A stretch of DNA of 64,000 nt from Chitinophagaceae bacterium (GCA_023957755.1 JAMLGT010000005.1:1-64000); one strand, 5' to 3'. Positions 1 through 9,126 are shown, counted from the first letter of the stretch. Program-made: numbers and translations. The notes: generated by a model from the letters alone, not told the origin.

Positions 1-533
1 GCCTTCTCATATCATTGACTGCGGAGCTAATATTGGATTGTCCGCCGTGTATTTTGCCAACAGGTATCCTGATGCAAAGATTATTGCCATTGAGCCGGAT
101 GAAGCCAATTTTCAGATACCTTAAACTCAATACTGAAAAGTATCCAAACGTAATCTGTCTGAAAAAGGCAGTCTGGCCAAGGAAGGAGGCATTACAGATA
201 GTAGATCCGGGAAGAGGTGACTGGGGGTTGCAGACAAAACCTGTTACCGGTCCGGCAAATGCAATCGTCGATACAGTAACTATTGATGAATTGATGCATG
301 AATATGATATGCCGTTTATTGATTTTTTGAAAATAGATATAGAAGGAGCAGAAAAAGAATTATTTTCATCAGGGTATCATGAGTGGTTGTCACGGACAAG
401 GGTGATGGCAATTGAATTGCATGACTTTTTGGATCCAACCGTTTCTCCGGTTTTCTTTGAGACGATTAAGCCCTATCACTTCAAAACGTATTCTTTAGGT
501 GAGAATCTTATCTGTACAAGAGAATTGTCATGA
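1..533 (+). pseudogene. FkbM family methyltransferase, cut by window edge and frameshifted
   Basis: Two frames together give an FkbM-type SAM-dependent O-methyltransferase, a family that methylates sugars in polysaccharide clusters. The first frame (from base 2) reads the SAM-binding motif IIDCGANIGLSAVYFANR and stops at 122-124. The second frame continues with LKLNTEKYP and the acidic motif FLKIDIEGAEKELF to the stop at 531-533. Removing one A near base 116 joins them as NFQYLKLN, so one extra base explains the break, either a real mutation or a sequencing error. The N-terminus lies outside the window. The stop overlaps the start of the next glycosyltransferase by four bases (ATGA), so it was the upstream member of an operon. 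Confidence 0.8.
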
Positions 534-1501
534 ATGAATTGGTTTCGGTAATAATGCCCTGTTATAATGCTGCTGAATTTATTTCTGAAGCAATACAAAG
601 CGTTTTAAAACAGACCTATTCAAATTTAGAACTCATAATCATAAATGACGGTTCAACGGATAGCAGTGAGGAAGAAATTAAAAGATTTAATGACGGTAGA
701 ATCCAGTATTTCCGGCAGGAAAATAAAGGGCAATGCGCTGCATCCAATTTTGGAATCGCCCGGGCGAAAGGGGAGTACATTAAATTTTTTGATGCTGATG
801 ATGTTTTGGGTGAAGGGCATTTGGAAGCACAGATGAAACGGTTAGATGGAAGCAAAACGGTAGTGGCGTCCTGCGCTTGGGGGCGGTTTTATGACGGCAA
901 TCCAAACTCGGCAAAGTTTATCCCTGAATCAGTGTGGAAGGATATGAAGCCACTCGATTGGCTAAAAGCCGCGCTGACGCAGAAGTACGACATGATGGGT
1001 GCGTGGGTGTGGATGATTCCTGCACCTCTCCTAAAACTTGCAGGGGGATGGGATGAGAGACTGTCGCTGAACAACGATTTTGAATTCAGCATCCGTTTGT
1101 TACTCCATTCAGAGGAAGTGTTGTTTGCAGATAATGCGAAGTTTTACTACCGGTCAGGACTTACGCATACACTTTCACAGGTGAGGTCGAAGAAAAGATT
1201 TGAAGAAGGGATTCTCTCCACAGATTTAGGTTGCTCCTATCTTTTGGCAAGGGATAGCAGCCCGGAGATGAAGCGTATATGTGCCAACCGGTATCAGGAA
1301 TGGGTGTATGCGTCATACCCTTATTATCCTGACCTTGAATTGAAACTTGAAAAGAAGATTGCGGAGCTTGGAGGAAGTAATCGTCCACTTGCCGGAGGGA
1401 GAGTCTTTAGAATTTTGACCTCTATATTCGGATGGAAAGCAGCAAAAAGGATGAAAGTGTATATGCAGAAATTCGGATTAAAAAAACTGCCATTAAATTA
1501 A
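530..1501 (+). CDS. Family 2 glycosyltransferase
   Basis: This 323-residue protein has a GT-A fold start (VSVIMPCYNAAEFISEAIQS, residues 5-24), the nucleotide-binding stretch LIIINDGSTD (35-44) and a DADD metal/nucleotide-sugar motif at 88-91, which places it in GT2. It should transfer one sugar from an NDP-sugar to a lipid-linked or polysaccharide acceptor on the cytoplasmic side; the sugar cannot be told from sequence. It overlaps the upstream methyltransferase by ATGA and the downstream GT2 by one base (TAATG), so the three are probably translationally coupled. No signal peptide or long membrane segment is visible. Confidence 0.92.
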   Translation: MNELVSVIMPCYNAAEFISEAIQSVLKQTYSNLELIIINDGSTDSSEEEIKRFNDGRIQYFRQENKGQCAASNFGIARAKGEYIKFFDADDVLGEGHLEAQMKRLDGSKTVVASCAWGRFYDGNPNSAKFIPESVWKDMKPLDWLKAALTQKYDMMGAWVWMIPAPLLKLAGGWDERLSLNNDFEFSIRLLLHSEEVLFADNAKFYYRSGLTHTLSQVRSKKRFEEGILSTDLGCSYLLARDSSPEMKRICANRYQEWVYASYPYYPDLELKLEKKIAELGGSNRPLAGGRVFRILTSIFGWKAAKRMKVYMQKFGLKKLPLN

Positions 1502-2322
1502 TGAGTCAAAACCCTCTTCTCAGCGTCCTGACCACAGCCTTCAATCGTGAAAAATTTATCGCAGATACCATCCAAAGCGTGCTGGCATCATCCTTTACCG
1601 ATTTTGAACTGATTGTTGTGGATGACTGTTCTACAGATCGCACGGTTGAAATAGCCAGGGATTTCGAGGCAAAAGACAGCAGGGTAAGGGTGTATGTTAA
1701 TGAAAAAAATCTGGGGGATTATCCCAACCGCAACAAAGCGGCTTCGTATGCGCGGGGGAAGTATATCAAATATCTGGATAGTGATGATATGGTGTATCCA
1801 CACGGACTTGGTTTTATGGTGAACAGTATGGAGCAGTTTCCTGCTGCAGGTTTTGGGCTGGCATCCAGGGCAGATGATCACAGGTGCTATCCTGTTTGTA
1901 TTTCTCCTGCAGAAATATTTATGGAGAATTTCAAAGGTTACGGACATTTCTACCGGGCTCCGGGGTCATCCATAATGAAGAGGGAAGTATTTGAAAAAGA
2001 AGGTGGATTTTCAGGAGAAAGAATGATAGGCGATTTAGACCTCTGGCTCAGGCTGGCAAAGAAATATCCGATGGTGAAATTTCCTTTTGATTTGTATTGG
2101 TGCCGTCATCACGAGGGTAGGGAGTTGGTATCTGCCGATGCTGAAAATATTTATACAGCAAGGGTCAACCAGCTAATCCAGAAGTCATTGGAGAGCATAG
2201 AATGTCCTTTAAGTGAAACACAAAAAAAAGAAGTGGAAAAGATTAGGAGAGCAAAAAGAAACAGGGATAATATTGTAAAGAATTTGAAACGGTCTGCAGG
2301 TTTTTTTGGCTGGAAATGGTAA
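1501..2322 (+). CDS. Family 2 glycosyltransferase
   Basis: A second GT2 enzyme, 273 residues from the ATG at 1501. It shows LLSVLTTAFNREKFIADT near the N-terminus, LIVVDDCSTD (37-46) and the DSDD motif at 93-96, followed by a GT-A core. The frame is open further upstream, but the ATG overlapping the preceding stop as TAATG gives the usual family N-terminus, so I choose it. It probably acts in the same polysaccharide pathway as its neighbours; donor and acceptor are unknown. The C-terminal 25 residues are lysine/arginine rich. Confidence 0.92.
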   Translation: MSQNPLLSVLTTAFNREKFIADTIQSVLASSFTDFELIVVDDCSTDRTVEIARDFEAKDSRVRVYVNEKNLGDYPNRNKAASYARGKYIKYLDSDDMVYPHGLGFMVNSMEQFPAAGFGLASRADDHRCYPVCISPAEIFMENFKGYGHFYRAPGSSIMKREVFEKEGGFSGERMIGDLDLWLRLAKKYPMVKFPFDLYWCRHHEGRELVSADAENIYTARVNQLIQKSLESIECPLSETQKKEVEKIRRAKRNRDNIVKNLKRSAGFFGWKW

Positions 2323-2399
2323 GAAGAACTTGGAAAATTTCTTTTAATGAGTACTGGTTAGGGGTATGTTATTATGTTATTGTGAGGATATGAATTGGC

Positions 2400-2685
2400 T
2401 GGATATTTTTCATGGGAGATTGAATCGGGAAGACCAGCCCGTCAGGTAACCCGGACACCCCTCCGGAGGGAGACCAACCTGTCTGCTATCGCAGCCAGCC
2501 CCCGCCACGGCGGGAGGAATTGGTACCGGAGGTTGGGAGGTTTCTTATTGATCTCGAAGTATTCAACATTTAGAGCGCGTAAAATTCCCCTCCTGTGGAG
2601 GGATGTTCGCCGAAGGCGAACAGGGTGGTCTGACCTACTTTTGAAGGCTCTATTGAAAGCAAACGGGGTGGTCAAGTACCCACAC
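2400..2685. repeat. R1-type GC-rich intergenic repeat pair
   Basis: The gap between 2323 and 2690 has no convincing gene. It holds a left copy with CACCCCTCCGGAGGGAG near 2456-2472 and a right copy with AATTCCCCTCCTGTGGAGGG near 2582-2601 followed by CGAACAGGGTGGTC. These match the repeat family seen at 13.9, 14.3, 16.7, 23.6 and 58-59 kb (hairpin CCCCTCC/GGAGGGG, then a CGGGGTGGTC-like end). Open frames across it exist on both strands but are explained by the repeat. Confidence 0.6.
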
Positions 2686-2690
2686 ATCTC

Positions 2691-3809
2691 ATGAAAACCA
2701 TCGTCATATTATCTCCTGACACGTGGGGCAGAATGATGCTCAGTAAAATGCACTTTGCTAAAGAACTGGCAAAAGAAGGTAACCAGGTTTTTTTTATCAA
2801 TCCTCCGAGAAAAAACTTATCAGATGGCAAGGCTAAGAAAATAGAAAATAATCTCACGGTTATTTCCTTAAAAGAACATCCGATACGAATATTCGCCCGT
2901 GAAAAATGCCGGCCTCTTTATAGATGGATAGAAAGAAAATTTATCCGGGAAATATTGAGGACTACCGGACATATTGATGAACTCTGGTGTTTCAATGCCT
3001 TCTTTATTTCTGATCTGAAATTCTTTGGCGCAGATAAGACTTTACTTTTTGTGTATGATCTGTATGTTCCTCAAAACCTTCAAAAGGCCTCACTCCAGGC
3101 AGGTGGGATTGTAAGCATAGCTCAGGAAATTCTGGACGGGTTTAAAGAAACTGGAAAACCTCAGTTATTGCTTCATCACGGACTTTCGCCCGCATTTCAG
3201 AAAATGGCTGAATCAGGGCTTGCAGCATTTGAAAAGGGAAACAAAATAAAAATTGGTTACACGGGCAACCTGATGAGGCAGGGGATAGACCGGGAAGTAT
3301 TCAGAAAAATTATTTCAACACATCCTGATCTTGAATTTCACTTTTGGGGGGCAACAGATTTGGCAGAGAACAATTTAATGACAAATCCACCCTCGGAAGC
3401 TGTAATGGGATTTATCAACTTTCTGAAATCAGAAGGGAATGTGTTTCTGCATGGAATAAAAAATCCGGAAGAACTCGCAAATGAAATAAGAGAGATGGAT
3501 GCCTTCCTGTTTTTGTATAATGTGAAACAGGACATCAATGCAGGTTATAATTCGCACAAGCTAATGGAGTATCTGGCAACAGGAAAGACTGTTTTTTCTC
3601 CTTATGTTTCACGATTTGCTCAAACCGGTTTGATAGTTATGGATACAAAGGAGAGTACAGATTTTGAAAGTTTCTTTGAACGTCAACTTCCGATGTTAGA
3701 AAAATACAATCGGGCAGCACTTCAGCAAAAGAGAATATCTTTCGCACTGGACAATACTTACAGGAAGCAGGTAGAAAGAATTAGGGAGTGGATTCTTTTA
3801 CAACCCTAG
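2691..3809 (+). CDS. Glycosyltransferase, GT-B type (TuaH/GT4-like)
   Basis: This 372-residue protein starts with a Rossmann-like strand (MKTIVILSPDTWGRMMLSK) and has the donor-binding half of a GT-B glycosyltransferase: IGYTGNLMRQGIDREVF in mid-protein, then FHFWGATD, VFLHGIKNPEELANEI and DAFLFLYN...GYNSHKLMEYLATGK. The layout resembles TuaH-like and other GT4-type enzymes of capsule clusters. It likely adds one sugar in the cytoplasm; substrate unknown. It stands alone after the R1 repeat gap and 21 bases before the oxidoreductase, so those two may share a transcript. Confidence 0.82.
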   Translation: MKTIVILSPDTWGRMMLSKMHFAKELAKEGNQVFFINPPRKNLSDGKAKKIENNLTVISLKEHPIRIFAREKCRPLYRWIERKFIREILRTTGHIDELWCFNAFFISDLKFFGADKTLLFVYDLYVPQNLQKASLQAGGIVSIAQEILDGFKETGKPQLLLHHGLSPAFQKMAESGLAAFEKGNKIKIGYTGNLMRQGIDREVFRKIISTHPDLEFHFWGATDLAENNLMTNPPSEAVMGFINFLKSEGNVFLHGIKNPEELANEIREMDAFLFLYNVKQDINAGYNSHKLMEYLATGKTVFSPYVSRFAQTGLIVMDTKESTDFESFFERQLPMLEKYNRAALQQKRISFALDNTYRKQVERIREWILLQP

Positions 3810-3830
3810 ATATTTTTTTAAATAATTAAG

Positions 3831-4846
3831 ATGAATCTTTTAAACTTTTCCATCATAGGTTGCGGACGTATTGCACACCGGCATGCCGGGATTATACAGC
3901 AATACGGTAAACTGTTGGCAGCGTGCGACGTCGTTGCGGACAAAGCGAATTCTTTCGGGAAGGAATATAACTGTTGTGCTTATACGAATTTGGATAAGAT
4001 GCTTGCTGCACATCCTGAAACAGACGTGGTGGTCATTTGCACACCCAACGGACTCCATGCACCTCACACTATCGCTGCGCTTAAAGCAGGGTTTCATGTG
4101 TTGTGTGAGAAACCCATGGCCATCAGTGTGCACGACTGCGGACAGATGATCAATACAGCGGATAAGATGAACAAGCGTTTGTTCATTGTAAAGCAAAACC
4201 GGTTTAATCCGCCGGTGGTGGCAGTGAAGAAAGCCCTGGACGAAGGAAGGCTGGGAAAGATTTACAGCATTCAACTGAATTGTTTCTGGAACCGCAATGC
4301 GGATTATTACAACAATTCATGGAAGGGTACGAAGGAACTGGACGGCGGTACCTTGTTTACTCAATTCAGTCATTTCATAGATCTGATGTACTGGATGATT
4401 GGCGATGTGAAAAAGGCCAGTGCCGTATTGCACAATTATCATCACCAGGGAATTATTGAGTTTGAAGATACGGGTGTGGCTACTCTGGAATTTGAAAACA
4501 GTATCATAGGTACACTGAATTATACGGTAAAACAGTCACAGGAAAAAATATGAAGGCTCGCTGACCATCTTTGAGAAAAGGTACCGTGAAAATCGGCGGG
4601 CAATATCTCAATGAACTGGAATACCAGGATATAGAAGGATATGAAATCACCGGATTGCCACCCGGGAATCCGCCCAACAATTATGGCAATTATGTTGGCA
4701 GCATGAGCAATCATGATGCGTATGAGAATCTGATCGACGTCTTGCAAAACGGCGGAACCATTGCCACCAACGGTTTTGAAGGGATGAAGACAGTGGAAAT
4801 TATTGAGAAGATTTATGAGAGTGGAGGTGCATCGTCGGGCCATTAG
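3831..4846 (+). pseudogene. Gfo/Idh/MocA family NAD(P)-dependent oxidoreductase, frameshifted
   Basis: The first 240 codons (3831-4553) read a clear Gfo/Idh/MocA enzyme: FSIIGCGRIAHRHA dinucleotide fold, VVVICTPNGLHAPH, the EKPMAIS motif (the Lys is the usual catalytic residue) and the KELDGGTLFTQFSHFIDLM block. The frame then breaks near 4533. Another frame reads NSHRKKYEGSLTIF, and a third (4571-4846) reads the conserved C-terminus KGTVKIGGQYLNELEYQ. At least two indels in A-rich runs are needed. Such enzymes oxidise or epimerise NDP-hexoses in sugar pathways. The final stop (4844-4846) lies inside the left arm of a REP-like palindrome. Real pseudogene or base-calling error cannot be separated here. 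Confidence 0.82.
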
Positions 4847-5042
4847 GCGCTGATTGGCGGGCTGGCAAATGGCCTGACGATGGAGTAGCAATAGTTTGGC
4901 CCGAGGGCTGGCAAATGGCCTGACGGTGGGGTAGCAGCCTGAGCTGGTGTGATGCAAGTGTTCTGATGACTGCGAGGAATGGGCTACGCTCAAAGTCAGG
5001 CCAGGGCTAGGGCACAGGGCCATCGCCTATTGGCTCCGACTT
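4830..5042. repeat. REP-like palindrome cluster 1
   Basis: At least two imperfect palindromes are visible. The first pairs CATCGTCGGGCCATT (4830-4844) with AATGGCCTGACGATG (4868-4882), with one G/T wobble. The second pairs AAGTCAGGCCA (4993-5003) with TGGCTCCGACTT (5031-5042). A further partly degenerate copy lies near 4893-4925. All share the core TC(A/G)GG facing CC(T/C)GA, the same core as the palindromes around the transposase at 7873-8463. Confidence 0.7.
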
Positions 5043-5250
5043 GCCAACTCACGAGGGGTTAGTTTTCGCCTGTTCATAGTAGGTATGTCGAAGAGAGTGA
5101 CCTAATGACTGTGAATGAAGTTAATATCCGGTTTACTTTGCCCACAAATGGCCTAGCGACATGTAGTAAGGGCATCAAGGTGGAATCCCTTTTGTAATCA
5201 TTCAAAAGCCCTGGTGGAAGCTTCTTCATTCTAAAACTGCAATTATAAAG
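5043..5250. other. Gap without recognisable gene
   Basis: Between the REP cluster and the broken methyltransferase I see no coding frame, no promoter of the TAnnTTTG type and no clear hairpin. It may be decayed remains of a gene or of further REP units. Confidence 0.4.
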
Positions 5251-6098
5251 ATGAATAACGATAAAAATTTCAAATCAGGAAAACTACGAATCAGACAAGG
5301 AAAAGATATATGAGAGGCTCGAATATATTCATGCCCCCTGAAGGTTATAATAAAAACCCCCTGGCTTGTACAAGCCCAAATTGCCGCAACAAATGGGAAA
5401 CAGTATGCAGACAGAATTGGAAAAATTAAACATTACCCAAAATACGAATTGCCGGTATCAAAAGTAGCCAATGGTTCGATGCTTGACATAGGATGCGGAT
5501 GGGGCAGATGGTTAGTTGCTGCATCTGAAAGGCTATCTTCCATTGGAATTGATTTAAGAGTTGAATCTTGCGAATCATCACTAGACAATGAAAGATCAGC
5601 ATGTCAAAGGATATGAAGTCGCTGCCGATTTGATGGATTTACCTTTTAGAGATAACGTGTTTGACCTTATTTGGTCGTTTAGTGTTATTCAGCATACGCA
5701 CAAAATTCACTATGCGATGCCTGAATGAGATTTTAGAATTTAAAGAATGGTGGATTTACAAAGCTTGAGTTTCCAAATAAAGATGGGTACAGAAACAGCA
5801 GAGGCCCCGTAAAGCTTTCGGAGTCCGTGAAGGATGAATCTAAATCCTGGGCGGTCAGATACTATTCAGTGGACGAATACAGAAAGATATTCAATTCTGT
5901 TTTCGGGAATTTTAAATTCAGTGTACATAGTTTTCTGGGAATCGGAGTATTAAAGGAGATATCTTCTATGTAGGATGGAAAAATAAAATATTGTGCCTTA
6001 TTTCACGCATGCTGACCTGCGTTTCAGGAATTAGCCGGAAGATGAAAGGGAAGGCTGATAGTATTTATGTAAAAGCAAACCAAAAATCCGGGTCTTAA
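5251..6098 (+). pseudogene. Class I SAM-dependent methyltransferase, multiply frameshifted
   Basis: Joining several frames gives a methyltransferase. The clearest stretch is about 5365-5618, reading GKQYADRIGKIKHYPKYEL then the SAM motif MLDIGCGWGRWLVAASE and IGIDLRVES. The next frame reads VAADLMDLPFRDNVFDLIWS with FSVIQHTH (motif IV region). Later frames give GPVKLSESVKDESKSWAVRY and KGDIFYVGWKNKIL, ending at a TAA at 6096-6098. At least four frame changes are needed. The family methylates sugars, lipids or quinones; here the sugar cluster suggests a glycan target. The 5' end is uncertain. Confidence 0.7.
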
Positions 6099-6121
6099 AC
6101 GAAGAGTGCATATCTGAATTT

Positions 6122-6318
6122 ATGGATGCTCACAGAGTAAATCCGGACAATAATTTGAACATAATTTATTTGCTTAGATGTCCTAATTCAATGGAACCTC
6201 TCAAATGATTGATTCAGATGAGGAATTCATTTATAACCAATCTGAAACGTATAGATATCCAGTTATGAATAAAATACCGGTCATTATAAAATCAGAGGCT
6301 GAAAGAATACGTAAGTAA
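6122..6318 (+). pseudogene. Trm112-like small protein, one frameshift
   Basis: The frame starting at ATG 6122 reads YLLRCPNSMEPLK and stops at about 6206. One base later the frame reads IDSDEEFIYNQSETYRYPVM then NKIPVIIKSEAERIRK with a stop at 6316-6318. Together this is a 65-residue Trm112/UPF0434-like protein, a family with a CP-motif and a YPV.NKIP-type block that often pairs with methyltransferases. It directly follows the broken methyltransferase, which fits a partner role. It has only one visible Cys in the usual zinc-ribbon position, so zinc binding is unlikely. The break may be real or an error. Confidence 0.6.
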
Positions 6319-6390
6319 TATATCTAATACAATTCTGCCTGCCTAATTTAAAAAGTGTCTTTGATTTTCCGCAAGTTTCAATTGAATTCG

Positions 6391-7605
6391 ATGATGAAAA
6401 TTCTATTCCTATCTACCCTAAATTTTGCTACCAAATCCTCGCTTCTCATAAGGAAATCAGGCTGGCCCGACAATCTGGGATAGATGTAGAGATTGTCTGT
6501 TTTGAATTCAACAACTGGAGTTATTCTATTAACAGAGATCTGATTAATTCACTCTCAGATTGTAAGATTCATTTAATACAGGGAAACCGGGAAAAGCCTC
6601 TTCTCCAATGGCTATGAGTGTGTTCAAAGAACGACTTTACAGGCGCTTTGGAACAACAAACCTACTCTCTGATAAACGGCTGTCACAGGCGGTTCTTGAG
6701 AAGAAGCGATTTATTAATTTAAATATATTAACAGGCTTGATGGTTGCTATGATTTGGTAATTGGACACAATCCCGGTGACTGTACCCGGTTTATTTCGCT
6801 GCAAAAAAGTTTAATTGCAAGAGTGGATCTGATGTGGGAAGATTATCATCCGGGAGAAGGTAAAGACAAACTGGTGCAGCAACTTACCAGAAGCTAATGA
6901 CGGAATATCTGCCGAAGATGAATTATGTCACTTTGCAGCACCACTTATGTGGAAGAAACATGCAGAGGATATTGGGTCTGAGGGTGAAAACTGAAGGTCA
7001 TTTTGAATGCCTTCTGAAAAAGAACAATTTGAGTATGAACAGGTTACGAAGAAACCTCTACAGTTACTTTGGTTTTCACAAAAAATGTAAATTATAATCG
7101 GGGTCTTGAGCAATGGATACCGGCTCTTGAGCCCTTCAAATGAGATAGAACTGATTCTTAATTGGAAATAAAAAAGAACCTTTTTATTCAGAGTATGTAC
7201 AAGGAAGGCCGTTTGTCAATTATATCTCTCCAATGGACTTGAAAGAACTCAATCGTAAAGTATGCGGTTTTGACATTGGTCTGGCTTTTGGAACCCGGTA
7301 AAGATCAGGAATAACATTATTTCCGATTCCCAATAAACTGATTACGTACTATCAGGCGGGTTTGTATATTTTAGCTTCTAATACTCCCGGGCAGAGAGTT
7401 TCTACCAATCGCATCCTCATACCGGAATGATTCTTTCACCGGAAAAGGATGGATTTTTGGATAAGATCTCACAGGTTATTGAAAGTAAAGATTCTATACG
7501 TCGAACTAAAAAAGAGCGCTTCTTACGCGCTCAGGAGTTATCCTGGAAGGGGAGTCGGAGAAACTGTTGAAAGCAGGAGCTTATCATCGGGACACTAAGC
7601 GCTGA
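6391..7605 (+). pseudogene. Glycosyltransferase, broken paralogue of the gene at 9135
   Basis: Frames must be stitched, but the order of motifs matches the intact glycosyltransferase at 9135-10352: KILFLSTLNFAT, VEIVCFEFNNWSYSINRDL, DLVIGHNPGD, DLMWEDYHPGEG, ITYYQAGLYILAS and WKGESEKLL (compare ILFISTHSFAT, VSVICFRFENWSLEINEA, DWMVAHNIGS, IDLEDYHPGE, LAYYQAGLYIIAS and SWETESEKLLEL). At least six frame changes are required. The last 25 bases lie in a REP-like hairpin, whose left arm supplies the end of the reading frame (stop 7603-7605). It was once a GT-B type sugar transferase. It is either a dead copy or a poorly sequenced gene. Confidence 0.72.
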
Positions 7606-7843
7606 CTGGTGCGCAGGTAAGTGTCCTGATGATAAGCGACTGGCTAGACTTCCTCCATGGCCGAAGCCATGCATAGCTTCAGACCTTTGCTTGTTGGCCC
7701 GACTATGGAATCCCCAACTACGACTAAGCGCTGACTGGTGCGCAGGTAAGTGTCCTTATGATAAGCGGGGTTGGGTGTGGTAAATGGGCACTGGTCAGCC
7801 AAGCCTGGCTTCGCCACCTGCGCGCAATGGCCCGACCAGTGCC
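7580..7843. repeat. REP-like palindrome cluster 2
   Basis: A strong hairpin pairs CTTATCATCGGGACACT (7580-7596) with AGTGTCCTGATGATAAG (7620-7636), with a single G/T wobble. The spacer and right arm (from ACTAAGCGCTGACTGG at 7594) are repeated almost exactly 129 bases later at 7723-7767 without the left arm. A third element pairs GGCACTGGTC (7787-7796) perfectly with GACCAGTGCC (7834-7843). The spacer GCGCTGACTGG resembles the spacer GCGCTGATTGG of cluster 1, so these are one family. The cluster sits between a broken glycosyltransferase and a transposase gene. Confidence 0.75.
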
Positions 7844-7872
7844 AGGGTGTTCAAAATTAAAAATTAAGGGTT

Positions 7873-8463
7873 ATGCATTTCATTCAGGGAGAGATTTATC
7901 ATGTGTATAACAGGGGAACAATAAACAGAAAACCTTCTTTCTGAAGAGAACTACAGGTTCTTTATCCGGAAAGTGAGAGACCAGTTGAATCCGGTTTCGA
8001 TATTCTTTGCTGGTGCCTGATGCCGAATCATTTTCATTTTGTGATTCATGCGAATGAATTGTCTTGCAAGGAAAGAATTGGATTCGGCATGAAAGCAATG
8101 CAGGAGCTACCTTTTAGAATCTGAAAGTTGCTAAGTTCTTATTCAAGGGCAATTAATAATCAAATGGTACTACAGGTTCACTGTTTCAACAAAAAGACTA
8201 AATCCAAAATCCTGACTGATAAGAAATTAAATTAATAAATCATTACCTCAATGCCATCCATTATTGTCATCAAAAATCCTGAGAGCAAGGCTGGTTAATA
8301 AGATTGAAGAATGGCCTTTTTCATCTTTTCCTGATTACTGCGGACTAAGAGATGATGACCTTTGCAACAAGCAACTCCTTGAACCGGGCCATGTCATTCT
8401 TTAGATGATTTCTATAAGGATAGCTATGGAAGGATTGAGGGATTTGGATTTGGGAGGAGGTGA
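7873..8463 (+). pseudogene. RAYT (REP-associated tyrosine transposase, Y1/HUH type), frameshifted
   Basis: Stitching frames from ATG 7873 gives MHFIQGEIYHVYNRGNNKQK, then ENYRFFIRKVRDQLNP, CWCLMPNHFHFVIHANE (the HUH metal motif), SYSRAINNQ (with the likely catalytic Tyr), SLFQQKTKSK, YLNAIHYCHQNPLRARLV and EWPFSSFPDYCGL, ending at TGA 8461-8463. About 196 residues is normal for the RAYT/IS200-like TnpA_REP group, which recognises and cuts REP palindromes in single-stranded DNA. It lies between REP-like clusters on both sides, as expected for a RAYT locus. At least four indels break it, so the copy is inactive unless these are sequencing errors. Confidence 0.8.
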
Positions 8464-8466
8464 GCC

Positions 8467-8875
8467 ACCTTCATCGGGACACTACACGGGATAGCAAGCA
8501 GGCAAGTGTCCTGATGATGGTAAAGTGGTCAGGGCCAGCCTTGCTTCAGGTCAGCGCGCATTGGGTCCGACCCTAGCAAGCAGGCAGTGTCCTGATGATG
8601 GTGATGGGGCTAGGCCCGACAGCCAAGGGTCAGGCCAGCCTTGGCTTCAGGTCAGCGCGCATTGGCCCGACCCTAGCGGGCGGCAAGTGTCCCTGGATGA
8701 TGGCAAGTGGTCAGGGCCAACCTCGGCTTCCAGGCTCGCACGGCATTGGCCTCCAACGAAGCCGCGGTCAGGCCAACCTCAGCTTCAGGCTCGCACGCAT
8801 TGGCCCTCTAAACGAAGCTATGGTCAGGCCACCTCGGCTCCAGGCTTCCACCTACGGGTTCGACCATAGCAGTAA
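8467..8875. repeat. REP-like palindrome cluster 3
   Basis: Right after the transposase stop, CATCGGGACACT (8472-8483) pairs with AGTGTCCTGATG (8505-8516). It is followed by several tandem units in the other orientation, each starting GGTCAGG(G)CCA and ending in a TGGCCCGACC-like arm, near 8527-8573, 8628-8674, 8708-8745, 8767-8806 and 8822-8867. Between units, copies of AAGTGTCC(T)GATGATG recur. The stretch is GC-rich compared with its neighbours and is not coding, although long frames happen to stay open in it. Confidence 0.7.
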
Positions 8876-8878
8876 AGC

Positions 8879-9013
8879 ATGAAAAAAATACTCATCATAT
8901 CCCCGCATTTTCCACCTTCTAATCTGACGGCGGTACACAGGGGCAAGAGCCTTGCCAACCACCTCCCTGCATTCGGTTGGGAACCCATCATCCTTACGGT
9001 GGACGAGAAATAG
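8879..9013 (+). pseudogene. 44-codon remnant of a glycosyltransferase (copy of the 10572 gene start)
   Basis: The frame from ATG 8879 reads MKKILIISPHFPPSNLTAVH and then HLPAFGWEPIILTVDEK before a stop at 9011-9013. This matches the first 44 residues of the intact glycosyltransferase at 10572-11855 with only a few changes, and then the similarity ends. It is the 5' remnant of a second copy of that gene, cut at codon 45. It follows the REP array directly; a repeat-mediated deletion is a plausible cause but is not shown. Confidence 0.82.
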
Positions 9014-9049
9014 TGCTTCAAACCAGCCAATACCCTAAGAATAGAAAGC

Positions 9050-9126
9050 AAACCTTGAAGGTTTAAGCGCAGGAGAAAGGGGAGGGGGAAACCTTCAAGT
9101 GTTTGTGTGAAAGGAAACCTTCAAGT
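9050..9126. repeat. Short AAACCTTCAAG repeats upstream of a glycosyltransferase
   Basis: A perfect 15-base palindrome AAACCTTGAAGGTTT (9050-9064) is followed by two direct copies of AAACCTTCAAGT at 9089-9100 and 9115-9126, 26 bases apart. The last copy ends nine bases before the ATG at 9135. They may be a regulatory site or a small intergenic repeat family; nothing in the sequence decides between these. Confidence 0.55.

Noticed and set aside
2395-2694. 99-codon plus-strand frame
   Set aside because: It runs through an R1 repeat pair with no matching features and overlaps the next gene start.
6897-7097. 66-codon frame as a separate gene
   Set aside because: It is an off-frame piece of the broken glycosyltransferase at 6391-7605.
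8525-8882. Two overlapping long open frames (95 and 114 codons)
   Set aside because: They lie wholly in the GC-rich REP array, have repeated peptide content in two frames and no family features.
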